This document shows, piece by piece, positions 8,466 to 16,361 of a stretch of DNA of 64,000 nt. The first letter of the stretch is position 1; each line of letters begins with the position of its first letter. The notes under the pieces are model-generated. The model had not been told where the DNA came from. It saw only the letters and a list, made by a program, of their open reading frames with translations, and searched no databases. Position numbers and translations under genes: made by a program. Origin of the DNA: Candidatus Roizmanbacteria bacterium (GTDB lineage Bacteria; Patescibacteriota; Microgenomatia; UBA1406; GWC2-37-13); the NCBI GenBank assembly GCA_016214055.1, contig JACRPE010000001.1, positions 46,350 to 110,349 of the forward strand, written 5' to 3'.

Positions 8466-9995
8466 ATGTACCGCATCAAGGAACTTGCCATTATCCTCGT
8501 TCTCATCGGTTTTCTTGCCTACCTTCCCTCACTCTTTGGAGGATTTGTATGGGATGACGAAGATTTTGTGTATGCCAATACATATGTGAAAGAATTTCAG
8601 ATCGGAAAATTCTGGACGGAGAACGCGATCGCCGGCCGGGGAAAGAATTCCAATTATTATCGACCGATACAATTTTCGATGTATGCTTTGATTTATAAAG
8701 TGGCAGGGCCGAGTCCGATTGCGTTTCACGCGGTGGGAATTGGGCTACATGTTATAACGGCTATAATGGTTATAATAGTTATAACGATTATAACTGGCTC
8801 TTCTTCTGTGGGATTTCTGACTTCGCTTTTTTTTCTAATTCATCCCCTTCAAACTGAATCAATCAGTTATATTTCGGGGCACTCTGACCCGCTCTACGCG
8901 GTATTTTTTCTGTTATCAATTTTATTTTTTTTAAAAAGAAACGAGCGGATGCTTTATAAAGTATTGAGTGTGGTTTTTTTTATTATTGCTCTATTATCAA
9001 AAGAATTAGCACTTGTATTGCCGGGGATAGCGATCTTATTGTGTGTTTTGTCATCCCGACCGGAGCGGAGGGATCTTAAAGATTTTGAGATTCCTCGACA
9101 AGCTCGGAATGACATATTATTTGTCGCAATATTTACAACGATTGCCCTCCTCTACCTCCTCTCCCGTTTCACTTTTTTACAGTTCTCCGACATTGCGGTT
9201 TTTTGGAAAGGAAACCCGTATGGAGAACATTTCGTAACAAGGCTTGCGACGTTTTTTCAAAACTTTTTTGTTTATCTTGGACTCCTTATCTATCCTAAAG
9301 ATCTTTTCATGGAGCGGGATTTTACCGTGAAGATGGTAACTTCTTTGTGGAACGTATGGACACTCCTCTTCTTCATATTAAATACAGGTATCGGTATATT
9401 TTATTTCAAAAATAGAAATAAAGAGCACGTTCGCCTTTTTTTCTACTTCTGGATTGCATTTCTCATCTCGCTTTTACCCTATACCGGCGTTTTTCTTTTA
9501 AACGGTATATTTTATGAACATTATATGTATCTGCCTCAAGTGTTTTTTTGGGCGGCAGTCTTTTCACTCAGTCATAAGTTACTTAAGAACCTTAAGTTTC
9601 TTAAGTTACTTATGTTTGTGTTGCTTTTCCTGTTTCTCGTACGTTCGTATGTGCGGCAGTATGAGTGGATTGACTCTGAACGGTTTTATCGGCAAACCCT
9701 TTCATATGCGCCCAAAAGTGTACGGATCATGAATGGGTTGGGAATGAGTTTGGCCGAAAAAGAAAACTGTGTTGAGGCGATACAGGTGTATAAACGGGCA
9801 AGCGCACTTTCCCCACGTACCCCAAACCTCTATCATAACATCGCAAATTGTTATCTCAGTATGCAAAAACCTGATGAAGCGGAAAAATATTATCTCAAAG
9901 CCCTTGAGACCGATCCCTCGTTTACCTTTTCATGTATTTCACTTAAAAATATGGGGCGACCCAAATCCTCTTGCATAATACCGCAGAAGTATTAA
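8466..9995 (+). CDS. GT-C-type membrane glycosyltransferase with C-terminal TPRs
   Basis: About 510 residues with many hydrophobic segments. The first extracytoplasmic loop carries FVWDDEDFVY, the acidic motif typical of polyprenyl-phosphate-sugar-dependent GT-C enzymes (PMT/TMTC-like). The C-terminal part (about residues 415-490) has TPR-like repeats (NGLGMSLAEKENCVEAIQVY, NIANCYLSMQKPDEAEKYY). It probably transfers a sugar outside the membrane, perhaps to the many surface proteins encoded here. The start at 8466 (MYRIKELA) replaces a longer frame that overlaps the HEPN gene. Three repeat families are translated inside it: TTATAA-type at 8751-8795 within a TM helix, a palindromic one at about 9050-9116 (SRPERRDLKDFEIPRQARND), and CTTAAG-type at 9585-9612. 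Confidence 0.75.
   Translation: MYRIKELAIILVLIGFLAYLPSLFGGFVWDDEDFVYANTYVKEFQIGKFWTENAIAGRGKNSNYYRPIQFSMYALIYKVAGPSPIAFHAVGIGLHVITAIMVIIVITIITGSSSVGFLTSLFFLIHPLQTESISYISGHSDPLYAVFFLLSILFFLKRNERMLYKVLSVVFFIIALLSKELALVLPGIAILLCVLSSRPERRDLKDFEIPRQARNDILFVAIFTTIALLYLLSRFTFLQFSDIAVFWKGNPYGEHFVTRLATFFQNFFVYLGLLIYPKDLFMERDFTVKMVTSLWNVWTLLFFILNTGIGIFYFKNRNKEHVRLFFYFWIAFLISLLPYTGVFLLNGIFYEHYMYLPQVFFWAAVFSLSHKLLKNLKFLKLLMFVLLFLFLVRSYVRQYEWIDSERFYRQTLSYAPKSVRIMNGLGMSLAEKENCVEAIQVYKRASALSPRTPNLYHNIANCYLSMQKPDEAEKYYLKALETDPSFTFSCISLKNMGRPKSSCIIPQKY
8751..8795. repeat. TTATAA-type repeat inside the GT-C gene
   Basis: Runs of GTTATAAnnATTATAA-like units, read in frame as V/I/T residues of a membrane helix (ITAIMVIIVITIIT). 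Other members are at 12872-12920, 13686-13725 and 23522-23564. Confidence 0.7.
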
Positions 9996-9998
9996 AAT
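9971..9998 (+). promoter_or_regulatory. Promoter of the cytidylate-kinase-like gene
   Basis: TTGCAT (9971-9976), 16 bp and TAAAAT (9993-9998) overlap the 3' end of the GT-C gene. The -10 ends 10 nt before the ATG at 10009, so the leader would be about 4 nt. Confidence 0.5.
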
Positions 9999-10008
9999 AG
10001 ATTTCACC

Positions 10009-10683
10009 ATGAAGAAATTGTTTGAACTTATTAATAAAAACTTCGAGTTCTCCCAATTCTTCCCTTCGTTCCACTCAAAAGAAAAAAAAGATAGTCCCAT
10101 TATCACCGTATCCCGCGAAAAAGGCTCGGGCGGCCGTCCAATCGCATTCCTGGTTGCAAAAGAACTGGGAAGCCCGTGGACAGTATTTCACAAAGATATT
10201 GTGGAGGAAATCGCCAAAGAAGTACACCTGGAAAAAGAACTGATTGAGGAGGTTGATGAAGCACAAATTCCTCTTATTACTCAATTAGTTGACAACATGT
10301 TGGGAAAACAGTACCTGAATTTATCCGGTTATTACAAACATCTCGTCCGTATTTTATCTACGATTGGCCAACGGGGACATGCCATCATCATAGGACGCGG
10401 AGCAAATTTCTTATTTCCTCAGGCTTTCAAAGTCCGTATCGTATGTGAGATGGAAGAGCGCATTCGCGGAGTTATGAAGTATGAAAAAGTTAACAGGCGT
10501 GAAGCGATGGCTCTTATTGAAAAATCGGATCGGGAACGCACTCATTTTACTCAGTCATTATTTCAGCATGATCCAAGTAAAGCGCATCATTATGATATGG
10601 TCATACGCACGGGGAAAAATCTTTCGTTGGAAGATGCCGCTGAGATTATTGTAAACACGGCAAGGAAGAGGTTTGGATTGTAA
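10009..10683 (+). CDS. Cytidylate-kinase-like family protein
   Basis: The 224-residue protein has a P-loop-type start, ITVSREKGSGGRPIAFLVAKELG, matching the cytidylate kinase-like family (AAA_26). The family has a P-loop NTPase fold related to Cmk, but its substrate is generally not established. A later IIGRGANFLF and the ERIRGVMKYEKV stretch resemble the lid/NMP-binding region. It is likely a cytosolic nucleotide kinase or related P-loop enzyme. It ends immediately before the rplA stop codon on the other strand with no intergenic base, an extreme example of gene compaction. Confidence 0.75.
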   Translation: MKKLFELINKNFEFSQFFPSFHSKEKKDSPIITVSREKGSGGRPIAFLVAKELGSPWTVFHKDIVEEIAKEVHLEKELIEEVDEAQIPLITQLVDNMLGKQYLNLSGYYKHLVRILSTIGQRGHAIIIGRGANFLFPQAFKVRIVCEMEERIRGVMKYEKVNRREAMALIEKSDRERTHFTQSLFQHDPSKAHHYDMVIRTGKNLSLEDAAEIIVNTARKRFGL

Positions 10684-11463
10684 TTAAACCTTCTCCAAAT
10701 CAATCCTCACTCCCGGAGTCATGGTGGAAGACAGATATGCCTGGAAGATGTGCATCTTGCCTACTGCCTCAATAAATGCTTTTAAGTTTTCAACAAGCTT
10801 TACATCTTCATAGGAAAGTTTTCCTACCATCTGGTGGATAAGGGGAAATTTCGGTTCAGTTCTCCATCGCAAGGTACCTTTTAAGAATTTTTTTGCAACT
10901 TCCTCGGGAGTAGGTGAAATCGTGCCTGCTTTCGGATTTGGCATAAGACCTTTGGGGCCGAGAACTTTTGCATATTTTGCCAATTTAGGCATGAATGAAG
11001 GATGGGTGATGAGGATGTCAAAATTCATCTTTCCACTCTCAAGTTCGTTTAGGACAGCATCATTCACAATTGCAACGCGAACTGTTTTTCCGGTGGCATG
11101 GGGAAGCTCAACCTCGCCTTTTAATCCTGTTTTCTCGACATTCATGTGAATCTCAACAGATTCGTCAAAGCTGGTGTACTTCATCTTTTTAAGAAGGGCA
11201 ACCGCCTCCTCGAGTGAGTATTTTTTAGCGGAATCGACCATTTTTTTTGATTTTTGATACTTTGCGCCTTTTGCTTTTTTGACAACTTTTTTCGTGTCGG
11301 CCTTCTTTTCAGGCTTCTTCTTTGGGGCCTCTTCAACGACTTCTGGTTCTTTTGCCATCTTTTTCTCGGCGGCCTTTTCTTTCTGCTTGGCCTTTTGTTC
11401 TTTTTCAACTTCTTCAACTCCGAGTGTGCGTGGTTTCATTTTTCCCATATATATTGTTGTCAT
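10684..11463 (-). CDS. rplA: 50S ribosomal protein L1, shortened, with basic N-terminal extension
   Basis: From KYSLEEAVALLKKMKYTSFDESVEIHM the sequence is clearly L1, with ELPHATGKTVRVAI, KYAKVLGPKGLMPNPKAGT and a C-terminal LSSTMTPGVRIDLEKV. Domain II looks short: between KTVRVAI and NFDILITHPSFMPKL only about 17 residues remain, where typical bacterial L1 has about 35-40. About 75 N-terminal residues are Lys/Glu/Ala-rich (PKKKPEKKADTKK) and unlike standard L1. The start may be the ATG at 11463, 11448 or 11439. It is the last gene of the secE-nusG-rplK-rplA cluster and is separated from rplK by a repeat element. Confidence 0.93.
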   Translation of the reverse strand: MTTIYMGKMKPRTLGVEEVEKEQKAKQKEKAAEKKMAKEPEVVEEAPKKKPEKKADTKKVVKKAKGAKYQKSKKMVDSAKKYSLEEAVALLKKMKYTSFDESVEIHMNVEKTGLKGEVELPHATGKTVRVAIVNDAVLNELESGKMNFDILITHPSFMPKLAKYAKVLGPKGLMPNPKAGTISPTPEEVAKKFLKGTLRWRTEPKFPLIHQMVGKLSYEDVKLVENLKAFIEAVGKMHIFQAYLSSTMTPGVRIDLEKV

Positions 11464-11510
11464 GCTGAATTTATTTCAGCATCCAGATCCCGAAACAAGT
11501 TCGGGATGAC
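11459..11510. repeat. Palindromic repeat (CATGCTGAATTTATTTCAGCAT type)
   Basis: Two small hairpins in a row (TGCTGAAT...ATTTCAGCA and CCCGAAAC...GTTCGGG) fill the rplK-rplA gap. Members of the family are at 34561-34617, 35200-35257 and 60732-60790. In the ribosomal cluster it could act as an mRNA hairpin between the two cistrons. Confidence 0.8.
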
Positions 11511-11526
11511 CTATGTCAAATAATAA

Positions 11527-11952
11527 TCATTTCTCCGAATCAATTCCCATACTGCGGGCAGTTCCGGCGACCACTTTTTTTGCCGCCTCAAGATCGTCAG
11601 TATTCATATCCGGCAGTTTTTCTTTGGCGATTTCTTCCAGTTGAACTTTAGTAAGCTTGCCCACTTTTTCTGTGTTGGGTTTACCTGAGCCCAATTTTAA
11701 TCCTAATTTTCGTTTAATCATGGCGGTGACAGGAGGAAGTTTTGTGATAAAGGTAAAAGTACGATCTTCAAATACGGTGATGACGGCGGGGATGATCTGT
11801 CCCTTTAATTTGGCCGTACGTGCATTATATTCCTTGATGAACTCCATGATGGGAACTCCGTGTTGCCCTAAAGCAGGACCGACTGGGGGGGCGGGTGTCG
11901 CCTCACCGGCGGGTAAATTTAATTTGATTAGTGTCTTAACTTTTTTTGCCAT
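11527..11952 (-). CDS. rplK: 50S ribosomal protein L11
   Basis: At 141 residues this is full-length L11. It has the characteristic N-terminal [18 protein letters not shown] and the C-terminal rRNA-binding domain [29 protein letters not shown] ending in ARSMGI. It binds the GTPase-associated centre of 23S rRNA. Gene order nusG-rplK-rplA is the conserved bacterial arrangement. Confidence 0.97.
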   Translation of the reverse strand: MAKKVKTLIKLNLPAGEATPAPPVGPALGQHGVPIMEFIKEYNARTAKLKGQIIPAVITVFEDRTFTFITKLPPVTAMIKRKLGLKLGSGKPNTEKVGKLTKVQLEEIAKEKLPDMNTDDLEAAKKVVAGTARSMGIDSEK

Positions 11953-11963
11953 AATCTAAATGC

Positions 11964-12052
11964 CTAACTAATTAACGGATTAACAAATTAAAAAATTAAC
12001 GAATTCTCTTTTATTAATTCGTGAACCCGTTAATCTGTTAATTCGTTAATTT
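11964..12052. repeat. TTAACGAATTAAC-type inverted repeat between nusG and rplK
   Basis: Units such as ATTAACGGATTAACAAATTA are followed by their approximate reverse complement (TAATCTGTTAATTCGTTAAT), giving a long potential stem of AT pairs within the operon. A smaller relative lies in frame inside the ATPase gene at about 6309-6343. Confidence 0.7.
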
Positions 12053-12638
12053 ATAACTTCTGAACTTGCAAGAAATCTAACTCGAGCGGTGTCTCACGGT
12101 CAAAGATGGAAACCAACACGCGCACTTTTCCGCTTTCCTCATCGATAGCCTCAATGGTTCCCAAGAATTCGGCGAAAGGACCCTCGGTTACCTTGATCGC
12201 CTCTCCAACTGAGAATTTTGCTTTGAATTTTGGTTGTTCTTGTGCTACAAACTTCATGATTGCCTCAACTTCTTTATCTGAAATAGGAGTTGGTTTCAAT
12301 CCTGCGCCCACAAATCCGGTAACTCCCTCGGTTGTCCTTACCACAAGCCATGAATCATCGGTTAGAATCATACGAATTAACACGTAACCGGGGAACACTT
12401 TTTCGATGGCAGACGTTTTCTTTCCTTTTTTGATGACTACCACATCTCGAACAGGAATAACTACTTCAAAAATCTTATCTTCCACTCCAAGGCTTTTGAT
12501 TCTTTGTTCAAGGGCTTGCTTTACTTTATTCTCATATCCCGTTTGGATGTGAATCACATACCACTTGGGTTGCGCACCCAACACAGGCACATTTTCAAGC
12601 GCTTCTTTTTGTTCTTTTCCTAAATCTGCAGGCTGCAT
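12051..12638 (-). CDS. nusG: Transcription termination/antitermination protein NusG
   Basis: The 195-residue protein has the NGN domain (PKWYVIHIQTGYENKVKQAL, then VFPGYVLIRM and GVTGFVG) and a C-terminal KOW domain (VGEAIKVTEGPFAEFLGTI). It binds RNA polymerase and couples to Rho or the ribosome. Its position between secE and rplK supports NusG over the paralogue RfaH. The N-terminal 22 residues before PKWY are an extension. Confidence 0.96.
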   Translation of the reverse strand: MQPADLGKEQKEALENVPVLGAQPKWYVIHIQTGYENKVKQALEQRIKSLGVEDKIFEVVIPVRDVVVIKKGKKTSAIEKVFPGYVLIRMILTDDSWLVVRTTEGVTGFVGAGLKPTPISDKEVEAIMKFVAQEQPKFKAKFSVGEAIKVTEGPFAEFLGTIEAIDEESGKVRVLVSIFDRETPLELDFLQVQKL

Positions 12639-12650
12639 ATGTTATGAAGT

Positions 12651-12848
12651 TTACCTCAACTTCGTAAATACTTCCAATCCTTTGGCCAGTAAAACATCTA
12701 TTATACCTATATATACTCCAATTATCAATGATATTGCAATTACGATGGTTGTCAAGCGGATTGTCTCTTGTTTAGTCGGCCACGTCACCTTTTTAAGCTC
12801 GTCGATGATGTCGCGAGCGAAGGCAGGTGTCACGATTGTCTTTTGCAT
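12651..12848 (-). CDS. secE: Preprotein translocase subunit SecE
   Basis: A 65-residue single-TM protein with the diagnostic cytoplasmic helix FARDIIDELKKVTWPTKQET followed by a membrane span. It is the essential SecY clamp of the Sec translocon. A -10-like TATACT ends 7 nt before its ATG; the -35 region is occupied by a TTATAA-type repeat. Confidence 0.95.
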   Translation of the reverse strand: MQKTIVTPAFARDIIDELKKVTWPTKQETIRLTTIVIAISLIIGVYIGIIDVLLAKGLEVFTKLR

Positions 12849-12871
12849 GGTAGGAAGTATAACACAAAAAA

Positions 12872-12920
12872 ATAATTATTATAATAGTTATAATCATTAT
12901 AATCGTTATAACTGTTATAC
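12872..12920. repeat. TTATAA-type repeat upstream of secE
   Basis: Alternating TTATAAT and GTTATAAC units in the divergent secE / membrane-protein region. Because it occupies the -35 region of secE it may influence that promoter. Confidence 0.7.
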
Positions 12921-13027
12921 CCATCTTACTCCAGTTTGAAGCCCGACAGGGCAATAAAGTGGATTAGATGGGTGGATACTGAAAAAACAAGTCACAAACC
13001 CAAGTTTTTTTAGTATATATTCATAGT

Positions 13028-13681
13028 ATGAATTCCGAAATTATTCATTCTGTCGTATTAATTGGAGCAATTGGTATATCTTTCCTCTTTTCTTCCTCTT
13101 TTTTCTCTCAGTTTGATTTGCAGATATCAGCCGCACTTTTTATTATTTTTTTTATCATGAGGAAGGTTCTGGGGAATCGAATCAAATCGCACCTTCTGGA
13201 ATCGGTCATATTTACGTTTGTCATCCTGCTTACCATCAACTCAACCGGCGGAATCAACTCGGCCTTTTTCTTCCTTCTTTATTTTCTCCTGTTTTCACTC
13301 GCACTCCTCCTTGAACCCATCATCTCAATCACTGCAACCGTTGCGCTTATGATATTTTTTATGATCTCACTCCCCTCCGGGCAAAGCATAAAAAGCCTCG
13401 TTCCTCTTTTTTCCCTGGCTTTCCTGACGCCCTTTGCCCTTTTTATGGGGCAAGCATACATAGAAAGTCGAAATTCGAAATTTGAAATTCGAAATTTATC
13501 AAATAAATTGACCCAAAAGCAGGAGGAGACGTTTCTTTTTTTATCACTGATGTTGAAGAATCATCTGAAAAGTATCAAGACTTCAATTGATAATTTTATG
13601 GGCGACCATGAACTTCATGAAATAAAAAAGCACGTCCGTAATATGGAGGGATTGATTGAAAAGTTTGAGAAGGAGACATGA
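13028..13681 (+). CDS. Six-TM membrane protein with histidine-kinase-like dimerisation tail
   Basis: Six hydrophobic helices occupy residues 1-145. The tail includes LFLSLMLKNHLKSIKTSIDNFM and EIKKHVRNMEGLIEKFEKE, which looks like the two-helix dimerisation region of sensor kinases, but there is no ATPase domain. A repeat (RNSKFEIRNLS, 13468-13505) is translated just after the last helix. The -10 TATATT ends 6 nt before the ATG. The stop overlaps the next start (ATGA), so the pair is probably translationally coupled. The function is unknown. Confidence 0.6.
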   Translation: MNSEIIHSVVLIGAIGISFLFSSSFFSQFDLQISAALFIIFFIMRKVLGNRIKSHLLESVIFTFVILLTINSTGGINSAFFFLLYFLLFSLALLLEPIISITATVALMIFFMISLPSGQSIKSLVPLFSLAFLTPFALFMGQAYIESRNSKFEIRNLSNKLTQKQEETFLFLSLMLKNHLKSIKTSIDNFMGDHELHEIKKHVRNMEGLIEKFEKET

Positions 13682-14484
13682 GAGATATAATTATTATAAC
13701 AGTTATAATAATTATAACTGTTATACTCGCTCCTTCTGCGATCCACGCAATTAATATGAACTCCAACCTCTACCGTATCCAGTTTGGAAGTGTCAACTCA
13801 GGTGGACAAAAGATGAGTGATCCGGTCGACGGCACCTATAATCTTTCGGCAAGTTTAGGCCAGACGGCGGCAGGACAGTTTGAATCGGCGGGATATATCA
13901 TCAAGGCACAATTTCAATATATTTATTCAAAAATACCTTTTACTTTTACCGTGTCAAGTATCCAGGCAAATCTCGGAACCCTCATCCCCAGTACGCCTGC
14001 ATCCACATCAATAAATTTGACCGTTTCCTTTGGAGGAGCAGGACAGTATATAGTCACAGCCGCCGAAAGAACTCCTCTCAAAAATTTTACCAACAATCCT
14101 ATTCCCAACACCGTATGTGATGGGGGGATAAATACCTGCACTATTACTCTTGCCAAGCCTTGGACCAGTCTTTCAGCGTACGGGTTCGGATATAATATGA
14201 CGGGGAGTGATATTCCGGCCGATTTCACCAATTCTACGTATTACCGGCCTTTTGCTGATCTTTCGGTCCCTGAAAATCCTGCTACGGTGATGACGAGCGT
14301 CGATGTAACCCAAAACCTCACGCCCACTCCAAACCCAACCCTCACTTCAGCGCCCGTCTTGACCGGTACACCAAGGAATACTACTCATCAATCAACCATG
14401 ACCTTCAAGGCAAATATATCGCCCCTGCAGGCGGCGGGAAGTTACTTTACCGTTATTCATTTTGTGGCAACACCCTCATTCTAA
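13678..14484 (+). CDS. Secreted beta-rich protein, WxL-like role suspected
   Basis: A signal peptide whose hydrophobic core (IIIITVIIIITVIL) is encoded entirely by a TTATAA-type repeat is followed by a Thr/Ser/Pro-rich beta protein of about 245 residues with no membrane anchor. The end (QAAGSYFTVIHFVATPSF) parallels the end of the 19.2-kb surface proteins (QPAGYYFNKLKYTAVAKF), so they may share a C-terminal domain. It is followed by a DUF916-like anchor gene, an arrangement reminiscent of WxL/DUF916 pairs of Gram-positives. That parallel is inference. Confidence 0.55.
   Translation: MRDIIIITVIIIITVILAPSAIHAINMNSNLYRIQFGSVNSGGQKMSDPVDGTYNLSASLGQTAAGQFESAGYIIKAQFQYIYSKIPFTFTVSSIQANLGTLIPSTPASTSINLTVSFGGAGQYIVTAAERTPLKNFTNNPIPNTVCDGGINTCTITLAKPWTSLSAYGFGYNMTGSDIPADFTNSTYYRPFADLSVPENPATVMTSVDVTQNLTPTPNPTLTSAPVLTGTPRNTTHQSTMTFKANISPLQAAGSYFTVIHFVATPSF
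13686..13725. repeat. TTATAA-type repeat encoding a signal-peptide core
   Basis: ATTATTATAACAGTTATAAT-like units begin three codons after the start codon and encode the Ile/Val/Thr core of the leader. Confidence 0.75.
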
Positions 14485-14500
14485 ATAAACCAATAAACAA

Positions 14501-15502
14501 ATGATAAATAAACAAATTATTTTGAAATTTATTCATTTATTCATTTATTTTTTTATTTTTTTATTTCTTTATTTGTTCATTTATTCAAATAATGTAAGAG
14601 CTCAGCAAATAACCCTCTCCATCTCTCCCCCCGTAGTGGAGCTTCTGGTCAAGCCGGATAAATCACTCCTCATCGGATATACTATACGCAATCTTGCTGA
14701 CCCGACTCCCCTTTCGGTTAAGGTAAGGACCTTTTCTCCTCAGGGCGATTACGGGGAAATTGTCATCGATCCCGAACTCATCTCCCCCATCCGCTTTTCA
14801 CTTGACAATACGGATATGCAGTTTGAACAGCCTTTTTTTATGAAATCGCGCGATACGGTGCAGGCTTTACTTCGTATCCGGGTTCCTGAAGGTACTCCTG
14901 AAGGAGACTATTATTTTACCGTACTTGCAGAGACCGAACCAGCGCCCCAAATCGGAGGAACATCTACGTCTGTTGCAAAAGCGACTATTGGATCCAATCT
15001 CCTGTTGACGGTCACCAAATCCGGACGGGTCGAAGTGAAGGGACGCATCTCTCTTTTTCAAATGACACCTGATTTTACATTCCATATGTTTGGCCGGGAA
15101 TATCAAGTGGTGGAAAGCGGGAGAAACATCCCCGTTGATCTGGTCGTCCAAAATACGGGGAAAAATCTTATCAAGCCCCAAGGGGAAATCGTTTTACGGG
15201 GTCCTTTGGGACAAAAAACTTCGTATTCGCTCTTTTCACAAAATGTGCTTGCCGATTCTTCACGACTTCTCCGAACGTTAGAAAATAATGAGTCACCGGT
15301 TTTACACACCGTCAATGTCTCGGGATATTTTATGGGAGTATATACGTTATCGGCGAACGTAAATTTTGGAGAAGGCGCATCTCAACTGTACGCAAATACT
15401 TCATTTATCGGTGTACCTATCCGGTTTAGTATCGCCATGCTGGTAATCCTCACTATTTCAGTCCTGATCATCGTCTCCAAGCGAAAAAGAAGGAAAGAGT
15501 AA
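14501..15502 (+). CDS. DUF916-like surface protein with C-terminal TM anchor
   Basis: The leader peptide (FIHLFIYFFIFLFLYLFIYS) is encoded by a simple ATTTATTC repeat. The mature part has the beta-sandwich pattern of DUF916-type proteins (LSISPPVVELLVKPDKSLLIGYTIRNLAD; IRVPEGTPEGDYYFTVLAE; VQNTGKNLIKPQGEIVLRG). A C-terminal TM (FSIAMLVILTISVLIIV) ends in KRKRRKE, giving an extracellular domain with a cytoplasmic stop-transfer. It is similar in layout to the 20.8-kb protein and probably anchors its secreted neighbour. Confidence 0.65.
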   Translation: MINKQIILKFIHLFIYFFIFLFLYLFIYSNNVRAQQITLSISPPVVELLVKPDKSLLIGYTIRNLADPTPLSVKVRTFSPQGDYGEIVIDPELISPIRFSLDNTDMQFEQPFFMKSRDTVQALLRIRVPEGTPEGDYYFTVLAETEPAPQIGGTSTSVAKATIGSNLLLTVTKSGRVEVKGRISLFQMTPDFTFHMFGREYQVVESGRNIPVDLVVQNTGKNLIKPQGEIVLRGPLGQKTSYSLFSQNVLADSSRLLRTLENNESPVLHTVNVSGYFMGVYTLSANVNFGEGASQLYANTSFIGVPIRFSIAMLVILTISVLIIVSKRKRRKE

Positions 15503-15543
15503 TATTGAGAAAAATTTGCCGGTCTGACAGTCCAATACTGCAT

Positions 15544-15569
15544 TTTTGTAGCATATACACCCTGGACAA
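15544..15569. promoter_or_regulatory. 26-bp element upstream of comEA, also beside the trpR-like gene
   Basis: The 26 bases 15544-15569, including TATACACCCTGGACA, recur exactly at 43601-43626. A third partial copy, TATAGTCCCTGGACA, lies at 42879-42893 in front of the TrpR-like gene. A less exact match extends to the left (CTGACAGTCCAATACT versus CTGACGGCCCATACT). It may be a shared regulator site. Confidence 0.5.
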
Positions 15570-15570
15570 C

Positions 15571-15620
15571 TCCTAAGAAACCTAGGAAACTTAAGTTACT
15601 TAAGATGCTTAAGTAACTTA
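15571..15620. repeat. CTTAAG-type repeat directly before comEA
   Basis: AACTTAAGTTACTTAAGATG-like units occupy the 50 bp before the start codon, where a ribosome-binding site would be. Other copies at 9585-9612 and 35036-35080 are translated in frame. Confidence 0.7.
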
Positions 15621-16273
15621 TGAACGGATTTATCGAGTCTTTTATTCCTTTTTTCCGCAGGTTTGCAGTGGAGTCAATCCTTTTGGGATCTGCTTTTATC
15701 CTGACCCTCGTCTCTATTACTATATATGTATATAATAGTCAGGAAAAGCATGAGGACGCTCCCTCCATAAATAATCATGTATCCGTACGGGAAAATAAAG
15801 GATCGATGATGGTCGAAGTATCAGGCGCGGTGTACGGACCCGGCGTGTTTGAAACGACGGTTGGCGCGCGGTTGAAAGATGCAATCGCGCTCGCGGGGGG
15901 AGTATCTGAGATTGCCGACCGTGAATTTTTCTCCCGCAATTTTAATCTCTCCCGTTATCTCACCGATCAGGAAAAAATATATGTTCCCAGTTACCAGGAA
16001 GTTACAAATGATGTGTTTGCCTCCCGCAAACAACTTTTGGATTATACTGCTCCCCAAAATATTCCCCAAGTTTCTACCGAAATAACTAATCAAGAAGTCG
16101 TAAACATCAATGTGGCAACTGCTGAAGAATTGGACACTCTTCCCGGAATAGGTACGACGATTGCCACAAAAATAATCCAGAGCCGTCCCTACGCTACAAT
16201 CGAAGAGCTTGTGAGCAAAAAGGCAGTAAATAAGGGGGTGTTTGAGCAGATAAAAAATTTAATTAGTCTTTAA
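15620..16273 (+). CDS. comEA: ComEA-like DNA receptor (SLBB + helix-hairpin-helix)
   Basis: The 217-residue protein has an N-terminal TM (ESILLGSAFILTLVSITIYVY), an SLBB domain (VSGAVYGPGVFETTVGARLKDAIALAGGV) and a C-terminal HhH DNA-binding domain (NINVATAEELDTLPGIGTTIATKII). This is the classic ComEA layout. It binds incoming DNA outside the membrane and hands it to ComEC. The comEC parts follow on the same strand. Confidence 0.92.
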   Translation: MNGFIESFIPFFRRFAVESILLGSAFILTLVSITIYVYNSQEKHEDAPSINNHVSVRENKGSMMVEVSGAVYGPGVFETTVGARLKDAIALAGGVSEIADREFFSRNFNLSRYLTDQEKIYVPSYQEVTNDVFASRKQLLDYTAPQNIPQVSTEITNQEVVNINVATAEELDTLPGIGTTIATKIIQSRPYATIEELVSKKAVNKGVFEQIKNLISL

Positions 16274-16278
16274 AAATG

Positions 16279-16349
16279 TAGATAATTCTTTTTTTGCGAG
16301 TTTGGGGTGACTTGGGGTCCCCAATTGAGCCAAAAAAAGATGCTATCTA
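16279..16349. repeat. Three-tier inverted repeat between comEA and comEC
   Basis: Three nested arms are perfect: TAGATA/TATCTA (16279-16284 and 16344-16349), TCTTTTTTTG/CAAAAAAAGA (16287-16296 and 16331-16340) and TTGGGG/CCCCAA. Together they form a hairpin of about 70 nt ending in TATCTAAATTTTT, 12 nt before the comEC start. It could be an attenuator or a terminator between comEA and comEC. Confidence 0.6.
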
Positions 16350-16361
16350 AATTTTTAATCT

